DNA from: CAZWSX01 sp964636985
GTDB taxonomy: Bacteria > Planctomycetota > Planctomycetia > Pirellulales > Pirellulaceae
Reading direction: 5' to 3'
Assembly: GCA_964636985.1 (NCBI GenBank)
Contig: CAZWSX010000035.1
Location: forward strand, 1 to 60,598
DNA length: 60,598 nucleotides
The translations under genes and the position numbers were made by a program. Of this stretch, positions 44,658 through 54,582 are shown one piece after another (the first letter of the stretch is position 1; each line of letters opens with the position of its first letter). Below the pieces are notes generated by a model. It saw nothing but the letters and a program-made list of their open reading frames with translations. It did not search any database and had not been told where the DNA came from.

Positions 44658-45350
44658 TCACCTCAGTAGGTGGGTCTTAATAACCTCAAAAGACTCAAGA
44701 TTTCGCGGAGAGAGAGACACATTCCGTTTGTTTCTCAGCCTATGGATGAAGGGAGAAGATTTCGCCAATTCTGAGACTAACTTACTCCACTGGCTTCCTG
44801 CCCGCATAACGATGACGTGCTTTTCTTGCCTTATGGCCGCCTTGACCAATTCGACAGAATATTCCGTGGATGGGACAACTTGAGTTTTCTGAATGGACTT
44901 TGGGATCGCCCAGTATTTCGTCGAGTGATACGGAAATAGCTCGACGCAGAAGAGCCGTTGCGTGATTTTCTTTTTCTCGGATTCGTCTAGATGCTCGGTA
45001 AGCCATCTAGATCTTTGCGCCCACCATCTTCCTCCGGGTGAGTCCTTAAAGCGGTCATCAAGATAATAAAAAGGATCGCCAACATTGGAATGCGTGAGAT
45101 TGCGCCGCAGAACGTCCTTAAAATCGGGCCTACGGTGCCACTCATCATCCCCTTTGCTGTAACCTGGATTCAGACTGAGCAAGTAGACGCTTGCGTCTGG
45201 ATCGCCGATGAATGGCTCAGGCCACAGGTGATCACGGACTTGAAAGTCGGGGTTGCTACGCCGTTCAGCGAGCGCATCAATGACTTTGACATCTATTGAC
45301 AGAACAAGCCGATCGCCTTCTTCCAACGAGTTATTCCAGGGATTTAACAC
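44658..45350 (-). CDS. Uncharacterised protein with UDG-like LNPG motif
   Basis: 230 residues from a GTG start. It is not a known product, but several conserved-looking blocks stand out: FIGDPDASVYLLSLNPGYSKG near residue 50, RWWAQRSRWL, VELFPYHSTKYW and VMRAGSQW. The LNPG block preceded by a hydrophobic strand and the later HxxxxxW-like block recall the uracil-DNA-glycosylase fold, but the catalytic identity is unproven. It starts 13 bp after the preceding stop, where GAGG overlaps that stop, so it is translationally linked to the toxin-antitoxin operon. Codon use and base composition look less GC-rich than flanking genes. Confidence 0.6.
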   Translation of the reverse strand: MLNPWNNSLEEGDRLVLSIDVKVIDALAERRSNPDFQVRDHLWPEPFIGDPDASVYLLSLNPGYSKGDDEWHRRPDFKDVLRRNLTHSNVGDPFYYLDDRFKDSPGGRWWAQRSRWLTEHLDESEKKKITQRLFCVELFPYHSTKYWAIPKSIQKTQVVPSTEYSVELVKAAIRQEKHVIVMRAGSQWSKLVSELAKSSPFIHRLRNKRNVSLSPRNLESFEVIKTHLLR

Positions 45351-45363
45351 TTTTTAGGCGTCC

Positions 45364-45648
45364 TCAGGCGACTTCCCAAGTATCGTCGTCGTAGAGCATC
45401 ACGTAATGATGCTCGATTTGGCCTTCCGAGTCGGTGCGTTCCGCCTCGTACCAGACTCCGCCAAACTCATCGACCTGCGTGACGGTCACAATGGGATTCT
45501 TCGCGATAATCCGTTCGATGGCGGTCGCTGTTGTCTCGAACGTATCTTCGCCAGCAGCGGCTTTATCCTTACGCAGCGCTAGATCGTGCTCGGGCACGCT
45601 CAGCAAGCGGATGGAATCGCCAATCCTTAGAGTTGCTGGATTCGGCAT
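45364..45648 (-). CDS. Small acidic hypothetical protein in TA operon
   Basis: 94 residues from ATG 45648 (MPNPATLRIGDSIRLLSVPE); an upstream start at 45684 would overlap the toxin gene. I do not recognise it. The N-terminal IGDSIRLLSVP segment suggests a small beta-barrel, and the C-terminus is very acidic (HHYVMLYDDDTWEV). No metal or catalytic motif is evident. It is the third gene of the tightly packed operon and ends 13 bp before the next gene. Confidence 0.55.
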   Translation of the reverse strand: MPNPATLRIGDSIRLLSVPEHDLALRKDKAAAGEDTFETTATAIERIIAKNPIVTVTQVDEFGGVWYEAERTDSEGQIEHHYVMLYDDDTWEVA

Positions 45649-45676
45649 GGCTCGTTTCCTACCGCTTAATTCGCGA

Positions 45677-45982
45677 TCAGGCATCGCCGCGACTTTTGCG
45701 CCAACCTTTGAGGGACCGCGAAGTATGAATGACTCCGAGAATTCGAATTTCGTTACCCGGCAACCTGAAAATCACAATGTAGGGAAACCGGTCGACTCGG
45801 CGATAGTAAACACCGCGATCCGTTGACAGGAAAGTCGTAGGGTTCCGAAGAATAGAATCGATCGCCTCACGAACCTTTCTTGAGAACGCACTACCTAAAT
45901 CTGGTGATCGATCGTCGTACCACGCGGAGGCTTCAAGCAGGTCCGTCTCGACCAAGGGATGGTACGTGACTTTTCTATCCAT
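45677..45982 (-). CDS. ParE/RelE-superfamily toxin
   Basis: 101 residues from ATG 45982, overlapping the antitoxin gene by 8 nt. It begins VTYHPLVETDLLEASAWYDD, the typical ParE-like start with a helix after strand one. FPYIVIFRLPGNEIRILGVIHTSRSLKGW is the conserved C-terminal beta-sheet block. ParE members poison gyrase and RelE members cleave mRNA; the sequence favours the ParE-like branch but does not settle it. It forms a classical antitoxin-first TA pair with the upstream gene. Confidence 0.85.
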   Translation of the reverse strand: MDRKVTYHPLVETDLLEASAWYDDRSPDLGSAFSRKVREAIDSILRNPTTFLSTDRGVYYRRVDRFPYIVIFRLPGNEIRILGVIHTSRSLKGWRKSRGDA

Positions 45983-46190
45983 GGCGACGTTCAATCCGCT
46001 TCCATATCTCTTCGTGACTCAATCCAATGGAAGGATCTCGATCCATTTCGTCACTACGACGAATTGCCTCTTCTTCGATCCATTTCGGTAGCGGTATTGG
46101 CTCCTTAGACTCGCTCAGCTTGTCCCAAAGAATTCCAATGATCCGAAGCTGTTCCGCCGGCGGGAGTGCCAGTAGTTCGTCGATGCTCAT
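45975..46190 (-). CDS. Addiction-module antitoxin
   Basis: 71 residues starting at ATG 46190 with an ideal GGAGGTGAGC site; a GTG two codons earlier is possible. Features: an N-terminal helix (SIDELLALPPAEQLRIIGILW), then IPLPKWIEEEAIRRSDEMDRDP and HEEIWKRIE, matching the putative addiction-module component family that neutralises ParE/RelE-type toxins. It is the first gene of the operon. A perfect TAGGCCTA palindrome lies 16 bp upstream and may be the autorepression site. Confidence 0.82.
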   Translation of the reverse strand: MSIDELLALPPAEQLRIIGILWDKLSESKEPIPLPKWIEEEAIRRSDEMDRDPSIGLSHEEIWKRIERRHG

Positions 46191-46205
46191 GCTCACCTCC
46201 GTTTG

Positions 46206-46213
46206 TAGGCCTA
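46206..46213. promoter_or_regulatory. TAGGCCTA palindrome upstream of antitoxin
   Basis: A perfect 8-bp palindrome 16 bp upstream of the antitoxin ATG, between a -10-like TAAAAT and the ribosome-binding site. The position suits TA autoregulation. It is short, so chance is possible. Confidence 0.3.
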
Positions 46214-46250
46214 TTGAGTATTTTACCGTGAAGCACGCAAAGTCTACCTT

Positions 46251-47699
<1,449 letters not shown>

Positions 47700-47748
47700 G
47701 GGGGCGATCCTTACAAGTACTATCGGCGGCAATTCGGCAGCGGATGGT

Positions 47749-50700
47749 CTAGGGCTTGGTGACGGCTTCCGAAAGGTTGAGGACGGCACTGGCAACCGTC
47801 GTCCAAGCGGCGGCTTCTGGCGCCGTGAAACGGTCGTCTCGCGCCGCCCGTCCCACCTGCAACAACTTGTCGGCCAGTGGGGGAGCGGCTGTGAACTTCG
47901 CTAAAGCGGTTTGCTTCATCTTGGCAATCGTCTTCACTTCGTCAGCCGTTGGGTTGCGAGTCAGAACCATGCGGAACAATTGCCGTGCTCGCTCGCCATC
48001 GTCTGGCGAGGCGGCCATCGCTCGGTCGGCCAGTTTGCGGGCAGCTTCGACATAGGTCGGATCGTTCAGCAGCACCAGCGCCTGCAGCGGCGTGTTCGTG
48101 CGGGCTCGACGAACCAGGCACGTCTCCCGATCAGGCGCGTCGAACGTCGTCATCGAGGGCGGCGGGCAAGTCCGCTTCCAGAATGTGTACATGCCGCGGC
48201 GATAGATGCCGTCCCCGTCGTCTGGAACATACTTCTCGCGACGCTCGACTGAAACGTCCTCCCACAACCCCTCAGGCTGATACGGCTTCACGCTGGGACC
48301 GCCGATCTTGTCGCTCAACAACCCCGCCGAATGGAGCGCGCCGTCGCGAATCGCCTCCGCCGAGAGACGAAACCTCGGTCCGCGAGCGAGTAAGCGATTA
48401 TCCGGATCGCGCTCCGCCAGATCACGGCGAACATGCGATGATTGCCGATACGTGGCCGACAGCGCAATCTGCTTGAGGACATTCCGCACGTTCCATTGCT
48501 TGCCTGCAAGCTCGTTGGCCAGCCAGTCGAGCAACTCGGGATGGCTGGGGTAGGCCCCCTGCACGCCGAAATCCTCCGTCGTTTCGACGATCCCAGTCCC
48601 AAAGTACATTTCCCACCAACGGTTCACGGCGACGCGCGCCGTCAGCGGGTGCCGCTGATCGATCAGCCACTTGGCGAAGCCTAACCGATTGTCGGGAGCA
48701 TTCTCCGGAAACGGCAGAAGCGAAGCCGGAACGTTGGCCGGCACTTGTTCCCCACGGGCATCGTAGGCCCCGCGTTTCAACAAGTACGATGGCCGCCGCG
48801 GTTGTTCCTCGACCATTACCATCGTGACGGGAATCGCGTCGTCGACTTCTTTGATTTTGCCCGGCAGGCTCGCTAACTCCTCACGTAACGACTTGGCAAC
48901 TGGATCTGCCCGATCGAAGAACCAGCGACGCAGCAGAACCTTTTCTTCCTCCGACCGCTGGGCAGCCGGCTTGGCAAGCAAATCTTTAACCGTGGCAAGA
49001 GGCTCTCCTGCCGCGACCCGGGCGACATCCTCCAAGGACAAGGCATTGGCAAAGACTTGCACATCGTCGATCTTGCCAAAGAACGCATTGCTGTTCTGCC
49101 GCTTGCCAATATGAAAAAACTTGTCGGTCTTGAGTGAGCCCTCGACGCGGTTGTTCGTGGTCGCTTCGAGCTCGACAGGCTTGGCATCAATGTAGAGCTT
49201 GTAGCCGGACGCAACTCGCGAGCCATCGTAGGTCGCGGCGACGTGATGCCATTCGCCGGTCGGGATGACGACTTTCGATTCGACCTTGAAGGCACTATCG
49301 GGCCAGTGGTTAACCACATGGCACGCGATCTTGCCTCCCTCGATCATCATGTCGTAGCCGCGATAGGCAGCCGCTTCGTCGATCTTGGAGAGAATCGCCA
49401 TGGCGCCCCCGCCATCCCAGTTCACCCAAGCTGCGAAACTGAACGGCTGATCGGCTTCGAAATCGCCTAAGCCGTTGACTGTCAGGTGACCGCCGCGAAA
49501 CTCCGCCGCCTTGCCCGACTTGCCTTCGGTGAACGTCACGTTGGCGTCGACAACGGCCTTGCGCTGAGGATCGATCGAGTCGATGGTTTCCGTTTGCTCG
49601 CCATCGAAGGAAAATCTCGCCAAGAGCGAGGGCGACCCCAAAGCGTCTCGCTTCTCAGGCGTGACTTCCGATTCCCATTTGGCGAGATCAGCATCGAGTT
49701 CAGTAGCCCGTTTGCCCAGGGCACTCTCAACCTCGCTCTTGCGGGCATTCAGCGCGGCAAGCTGTGACTCTTGCTCAGGCGAGGGAACCTTCAGGAGAGG
49801 TTCCGCCATGCGTCCTTTGTTGTAGCCAACGATCCGATCCGGCACGTTATTGAAGAACGCCGCCATCTGGTAGTACTCACGCTGCGTGAGCGGATCGTAC
49901 TTGTGATCGTGGCAACGAGCACATTGCATCGACAAACCGAGGAAGACCGTTGACGTCGTGTGAATCCGGTCGGCCACGTACTCGACGTGGTACTCCTCCT
50001 CGATGATTCCGCCCTCGGTTGTGAGCACATGGTTGCGATTGAAACCGGTCGCGACACGCTGCTGAACGGTCGCGCTGGGAAGCAAGTCGCCGGCGATTTG
50101 TTCGGTGACGAACTGATCGAACGGCATGTTCGCGGCGAAGGCGCGGATCACATAATCGCGCCACGGCCACATCGTCCGCATCTCGTCGTTGTTGTAGCCG
50201 TTGGTGTCAGCAAACCGCGCCGCGTCGAGCCACAATTGGGCCATCCGTTCAGCGTAGCGCGGCGACGAGAGCAAACGGTCGACCACCTTCTCGTAAGCTT
50301 TCGGCGAGTTATCGGCCTCGAAAGCATTCAGCTCTTCGAGCGTCGGAGGCAAACCCGTTAGATCAAGTGTCACGCGGCGCAGCCACGCGCGGCGATCTGC
50401 CTCGGGCGAGGGGGCGATTCCCTCGGCTTCCAGCTTGGCCAATACAAAGCGGTCGATCTCGTTTCGCGGCCAGGCCGTGTTCCGAACCGCCGGCGCAACG
50501 GGTCGCTTCGGCGTTTCGAAGGCCCAATGGTTCGCATAGGGTGCCCCCTGGGCGATCCATTGTTTCAGGGTTTCCCTCTGCTTTGCTGTGAGCGGCCGCT
50601 TGAAGTCGGGCGGCGGCATTATGGTATCGGCATCGCTCGCCTCGATCCGCATCACCAGTTCGCTCGCGGACACGTCGCCGGGGACGAGCGCGGTCGATCC

Positions 50701-50928
50701 ACTTTCGAGCTTTTTAGTGGCGTCGTCGCGACGGTCGAGCCGCAAATTGGCCTGGCGGGCGTGATCGTCCCGACCGTGGCAATTCCAACAGTGATTCGAG
50801 AGAATCGGGCGGATGTCGCGATTGAAATCAAGCGGTTCGGCGGCTTGACTTGGTAATACCCAAACCAAGCTCAGGAGCGGAGCCAAACTAAGGCCATAAC
50901 AAAGCGACGAACGCAGGCAGGCAATCAT
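47749..50928 (-). CDS. PSCyt1-DUF1549-LamG-DUF1553 planctomycete outer protein
   Basis: 1059 residues from ATG 50928 behind GGAG (a GTG at 50943 is the alternative). Signal peptide, then the PSCyt1 cytochrome-like module with CWNCH heme motif near residue 48 and a later MPPPDF block. DUF1549 (PSCyt2) follows with HWAFETPKRPV...IDRFVLAKLEAEGI and a second CARCHDHKYDP. A LamG/concanavalin-like domain (about 460-650, FSFAAWVNWDGGG, GEWHHVAATYDGS) is inserted, then DUF1553 (PSD1) with NRWWEMYFGTGIV, YRQSSHVR and TYVEAARKLADRA. Probably outer-membrane or periplasmic; the substrate is not known. It is co-transcribed with the DUF1501 gene. Confidence 0.93.
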   Translation of the reverse strand: MIACLRSSLCYGLSLAPLLSLVWVLPSQAAEPLDFNRDIRPILSNHCWNCHGRDDHARQANLRLDRRDDATKKLESGSTALVPGDVSASELVMRIEASDADTIMPPPDFKRPLTAKQRETLKQWIAQGAPYANHWAFETPKRPVAPAVRNTAWPRNEIDRFVLAKLEAEGIAPSPEADRRAWLRRVTLDLTGLPPTLEELNAFEADNSPKAYEKVVDRLLSSPRYAERMAQLWLDAARFADTNGYNNDEMRTMWPWRDYVIRAFAANMPFDQFVTEQIAGDLLPSATVQQRVATGFNRNHVLTTEGGIIEEEYHVEYVADRIHTTSTVFLGLSMQCARCHDHKYDPLTQREYYQMAAFFNNVPDRIVGYNKGRMAEPLLKVPSPEQESQLAALNARKSEVESALGKRATELDADLAKWESEVTPEKRDALGSPSLLARFSFDGEQTETIDSIDPQRKAVVDANVTFTEGKSGKAAEFRGGHLTVNGLGDFEADQPFSFAAWVNWDGGGAMAILSKIDEAAAYRGYDMMIEGGKIACHVVNHWPDSAFKVESKVVIPTGEWHHVAATYDGSRVASGYKLYIDAKPVELEATTNNRVEGSLKTDKFFHIGKRQNSNAFFGKIDDVQVFANALSLEDVARVAAGEPLATVKDLLAKPAAQRSEEEKVLLRRWFFDRADPVAKSLREELASLPGKIKEVDDAIPVTMVMVEEQPRRPSYLLKRGAYDARGEQVPANVPASLLPFPENAPDNRLGFAKWLIDQRHPLTARVAVNRWWEMYFGTGIVETTEDFGVQGAYPSHPELLDWLANELAGKQWNVRNVLKQIALSATYRQSSHVRRDLAERDPDNRLLARGPRFRLSAEAIRDGALHSAGLLSDKIGGPSVKPYQPEGLWEDVSVERREKYVPDDGDGIYRRGMYTFWKRTCPPPSMTTFDAPDRETCLVRRARTNTPLQALVLLNDPTYVEAARKLADRAMAASPDDGERARQLFRMVLTRNPTADEVKTIAKMKQTALAKFTAAPPLADKLLQVGRAARDDRFTAPEAAAWTTVASAVLNLSEAVTKP

Positions 50929-51044
50929 CGAGCGGGACTCCACCCGTGAGTCGGGAAGGCGGGACCGCGCGGCGTGGCACCGGGCGGCGATTCACACAGT
51001 CCATGATACACGGCGCCGCCACCGACTGCAGTCGCGAACCAGCG

Positions 51045-52931
51045 CTAGATTGGCACGCCGTTCCACCGGACGAAGGCTTCCATCGCGTAGTATTCGGGCA
51101 GGCCGATCGCGTTGTAGCGATTGGCAGTGCCGGTATTTCGGTCTTCCGCTCGCTGCCAGAACTCGCGCGGGTCGGAGCCGGGGAACAAGGCCTCGTCCTT
51201 TTGACTTTCGTGCATGAAAATCGCTTTGCGCTTTTGCAAGATGTCGCTGGGGCTCAGCGGGACCGCGATTTCGATTTCGTGCAGATCGTACTCTTGCCAA
51301 GCGCCACGATAGAGCAGCACCTCGGGGCGTGAACCGCGTGCCTGCTCGATTTCCTTCAGGGCCGCGAAGATTGCCTGCGCGCACACCCGATGCGTTCCGT
51401 GCGGGTCGGAGAGATCGCCTGCCACGTAGACTTGTGACGGCTCCACGCGCTCGATCAGTTCGCGAATGATTTTGACATCTTCAGGACCGACAGGGTTTTT
51501 GGCAATCTTGCCCGTACGATAGAACGGCAAATCGAGGTGGTGCAAGTGTTCCTCTTTGCATCCCACCTTGAACGCGCCAGCGTTCGCTTCGCTCCAGCGA
51601 ATCAATCCCTTGATCTTGAGGACCTGCTCGATATCAGGTTCGCCAGGCTGTTTGCCGGCGAGGGTCGATTTGACCATCGCTTCCAATTCGCAGGAGCGCT
51701 CGTCCTCGATACCGAAAATCCGGTTGTATTCGGCCACCAGATCGGCCACGCGGACCGCATCGTGGTCGAACACGGCAATGTTGCCGCTGGTCATGTAGGC
51801 TATGTGGACCTCGTGCCCGTCGTTGCAAAGGCGGATCAGCGTACCGCCCATGCTGATGACGTCGTCATCGGGGTGCGGACTAAAGCAGATCACCCGCTGG
51901 CGTTCCTTGCCGGCTGGATGGTACTCGATCGTTTGCGACATCGTCTGAAAAATACGATGCGCAATTTTCTCCGCTGGTCCATGACGGCGCAGCAAAGGAT
52001 GCAGGCCGTGCTGGCGGAAATCGTTGTCGTCCAGCTTGAGCAGCGCTTTGCCCGTCTTATCGCACAGCCACAGAACGGCGCGCTTGATCCACGTTTCGGT
52101 CCACTCAATACTGCCTACTAGCCATGGCGTTACCGAACTGGTCAGGCTCTTTCCCGCGGCCTGATCGACAATCACTGTTGCGTCGGGATGCTCCAGCAAG
52201 AACGACGCCGGCACGCGTGGATTGACCGTCGACTCGGCGATTTCCTTGATGATCTTGGCTTTGTGCTCGCCCAAGGCCAGCAACAAGATCTTTCGCGCCG
52301 CCAGGATTGTTCCCAGCCCCATCGTGATGGCCTGTGTCGGCACGTTGGCTTCACCGTAGAAATCGCTCGAGGCCGCCATCCGCGTTACCGAGTCGAGCGT
52401 GCACAGGCGCGTTCGCGATTGCCGCGACGAGAAGGGCTCGTTGTACCCGATATGCCCGTTGCCCCCGACGCCCAGGATCGCGATATCGATTCCACCTGCC
52501 TTTTCGATGGCCGATTCATAATCGCGACAAAAGGCTTCCGCTTCGGCGGCTGGCGTCATGCCGTTTGGAACGAAAATGTTCTCTTTGGGAATGTTGACGT
52601 GATCGAAGAGGTGCGCCTGCATCAACCGGGCATGGCTCTGAACGTGGTCGGGCGACATCCCGTAATATTCGTCCAGCACGAATGCAACGACGTTCGAGAA
52701 GTCGAGCCGTTCCTCGCGGTGCAGGCGAATGAGCTCGCGATAAACGCCGACCGGGCTCGACCCCGTGGGCAAGGCCAGCACGGCCCGTTGCCCCAGCGCG
52801 TTTCGTTCGCGGATCACTCCCGCGACAATCGCCGCCACGTGGCGGGCCAGGTCCTCACTCGAATCGATCACGTAACAGGGGAGATTTGTGGCAGCGGCGC
52901 GACGGGCGCGCGATGGCGGAGTAATCGTCAT
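51045..52931 (-). CDS. nagB: NagB glucosamine-6-phosphate deaminase fused to PIG-L deacetylase
   Basis: 628 residues. The first 270 are NagB: ALPTGSSPVGVYREL, VAFVLDEYYGM (catalytic Asp) and ILGVGGNGHIGYNEP (His and Glu of the active site; the Asn form is used as in several bacterial NagBs). The second half is a PIG-L/LmbE zinc deacetylase: FSPHPDDDVISMGG and SDPHGTHR supply His/Asp metal ligands. NagB turns glucosamine-6-P into fructose-6-P and ammonia; the PIG-L half may first deacetylate the N-acetyl form, which would couple two catabolic steps (inference). It is 61 bp downstream of the PP2C gene. Confidence 0.88.
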   Translation of the reverse strand: MTITPPSRARRAAATNLPCYVIDSSEDLARHVAAIVAGVIRERNALGQRAVLALPTGSSPVGVYRELIRLHREERLDFSNVVAFVLDEYYGMSPDHVQSHARLMQAHLFDHVNIPKENIFVPNGMTPAAEAEAFCRDYESAIEKAGGIDIAILGVGGNGHIGYNEPFSSRQSRTRLCTLDSVTRMAASSDFYGEANVPTQAITMGLGTILAARKILLLALGEHKAKIIKEIAESTVNPRVPASFLLEHPDATVIVDQAAGKSLTSSVTPWLVGSIEWTETWIKRAVLWLCDKTGKALLKLDDNDFRQHGLHPLLRRHGPAEKIAHRIFQTMSQTIEYHPAGKERQRVICFSPHPDDDVISMGGTLIRLCNDGHEVHIAYMTSGNIAVFDHDAVRVADLVAEYNRIFGIEDERSCELEAMVKSTLAGKQPGEPDIEQVLKIKGLIRWSEANAGAFKVGCKEEHLHHLDLPFYRTGKIAKNPVGPEDVKIIRELIERVEPSQVYVAGDLSDPHGTHRVCAQAIFAALKEIEQARGSRPEVLLYRGAWQEYDLHEIEIAVPLSPSDILQKRKAIFMHESQKDEALFPGSDPREFWQRAEDRNTGTANRYNAIGLPEYYAMEAFVRWNGVPI

Positions 52932-52991
52932 ACCTCAGATCAATGTGGGCTCAAGAACTGGTCGTTTCGGAGCTGCCCAGTATATCAAAAA

Positions 52992-54275
52992 CTAGAGGAC
53001 CGATTCGTCGTCTTTCCGCCCCTGAGAACGCACCGATTCCATCAAGTAAGAAATGGCGCGGCAGTATTCGCGCACGGCCGAGGCAAAGTCTCCCCGCTGC
53101 TGCGCCTGCGATGCGGTGCTACAAAGCGTATTAAAGCGGTCCCAATCGACGTTGTAGTTCCCTTCGATCGCTTCCCGCAGTGCTTGAACGTTTTGCGCGA
53201 ATCGTTTGACATGCTCCGCCTTCGCCGAACACTGTGTCGACGTGTAGGGTCCCCGGCCATGCTTGGGCGCTGGGGGCTGCGAGTCGCCTAAGCTGAATTG
53301 CCTGGCAAGACCTACCACGAAAATGCCAACAGCGCCCAAGGCCAAAATCCCGGCGGCGCTCATGTAGTTCAAGATGGCCAACACCGCCGCCCCTAAGGCC
53401 GCGACCACCGACAAGATCCAGATGGCCGGATGTGCATCCGATGCATTCGCCGAACCGCGGGTCGACGCCAACACGCCAGAGGCCTTGCCTGCGACGTGCG
53501 CAGTAAGACAAGGATCGACTACCTTCGCGGCGATCACCGTGACGTTATCGGGCCCCTCCCTCAAATTAGCTAGATCGGCCAACACGCGTGTTGCTTCCGA
53601 GGGGGGCAACACCCCTAGGATCAAACCGATCTCGTCGTCGTGAACCTGCCCGGAAAGGCCATCGCTGCACAGCAAAAATGTATCGCCCAACTCGAGAGGA
53701 AAAGGTCCTTCCACGTCGACCTGAACGGTCGGGTAAGGTCCCAGTGACCGGGTGATTACGTTCTTCGGCACGAGCTTTTCTAAGTCGCCACCTTCGGCGC
53801 CCAATTGCCCGCTCGCGCGCATTTCCCACAGCAGACTGTGATCGAAGGTGAGCTGCTGGATCTGGTCGCCCCGCAGCCGATAGACGCGGCTATCCCCCAC
53901 GTGAGCGACGAACGCTCCCTGCGCGGTGATCACCAGGGCGCTGCAGGTGGTCCCCATGTTGTGGAAATCGAGATTGGCCCGGCCGCGACGATTGATTTCG
54001 CTATTGGTCTCACGAACCGCTCTTTCGATTGCCTCGTCGAGCGGCAGCTCGCGATACTTGTGGAAGAGAAAAGGAATCCCATCCACGGCAAGTTTGCTTG
54101 CCAGTTCACCCGCCGCATGAGCCCCCATGCCATCGGCGACGATGAAGAGATGGCCGCGCTGCACCCACGACTCGTACGAGTCGGCGAGAACCACGGCGAG
54201 CGAATCCTGGTTGTTCGTTCGGCGCATGCCGACGTCGGTCGTCGCGCCATGCAACAAACAATCGCTGAAGTTCAC
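52992..54275 (-). CDS. PP2C-family serine/threonine phosphatase with C-terminal membrane helices
   Basis: 427 residues from a GTG start with GGAG at 6-nt spacing. All PPM motifs occur: TDVGMRRTNNQDS, LFIVADGMGAHAAGE (metal-binding Asp), MGTTCSALVI, FVAHVGDSRVYRLRG, FLLCSDGLSG and GPDNVTVI. A hydrophobic pair of helices (about 300-345, WILSVVAALGAAVLAIL and GILALGAVGIFVVG) anchors the protein, with a helical tail behind them. It should reverse phosphorylation by Hanks-type kinases; no kinase lies next to it here. It heads the minus-strand run with the NagB fusion and PSCyt genes. Confidence 0.9.
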   Translation of the reverse strand: MNFSDCLLHGATTDVGMRRTNNQDSLAVVLADSYESWVQRGHLFIVADGMGAHAAGELASKLAVDGIPFLFHKYRELPLDEAIERAVRETNSEINRRGRANLDFHNMGTTCSALVITAQGAFVAHVGDSRVYRLRGDQIQQLTFDHSLLWEMRASGQLGAEGGDLEKLVPKNVITRSLGPYPTVQVDVEGPFPLELGDTFLLCSDGLSGQVHDDEIGLILGVLPPSEATRVLADLANLREGPDNVTVIAAKVVDPCLTAHVAGKASGVLASTRGSANASDAHPAIWILSVVAALGAAVLAILNYMSAAGILALGAVGIFVVGLARQFSLGDSQPPAPKHGRGPYTSTQCSAKAEHVKRFAQNVQALREAIEGNYNVDWDRFNTLCSTASQAQQRGDFASAVREYCRAISYLMESVRSQGRKDDESVL

Positions 54276-54582
54276 CGAATGCTCCGCGGCGTCAAAGGGC
54301 CGAGTCTAAGCGAGGTGCGGTATCAAGGGGTTGGCGTGCGGTTCCAGAAACCGACCCTAAGATGGAAAACCAGCCATCCGGCAACGTCCTGCCAAACTGG
54401 GCACAGGGCGAAGCAACTTCGCCGTTTTCGAGCCGCGTGAGGTGAGGTAGAGCGACCGTTTCGCCGTCTTAGGAAACGAACTTTTCAACGAATTGCATTC
54501 TAATGAGAAGCCGTCCGGCGGAGTAGACAATCCTGGCCAAGTTTATTCGGCGAATTAGCCGAAATCGGCCCGGGCAGCCTCC
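54276..54582. other. Non-coding stretch
   Basis: 307 bp between the start of the PP2C gene and the stop of the subtilase, both on the minus strand. It must hold the PP2C promoter; no hairpin or motif stands out. Confidence 0.4.
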
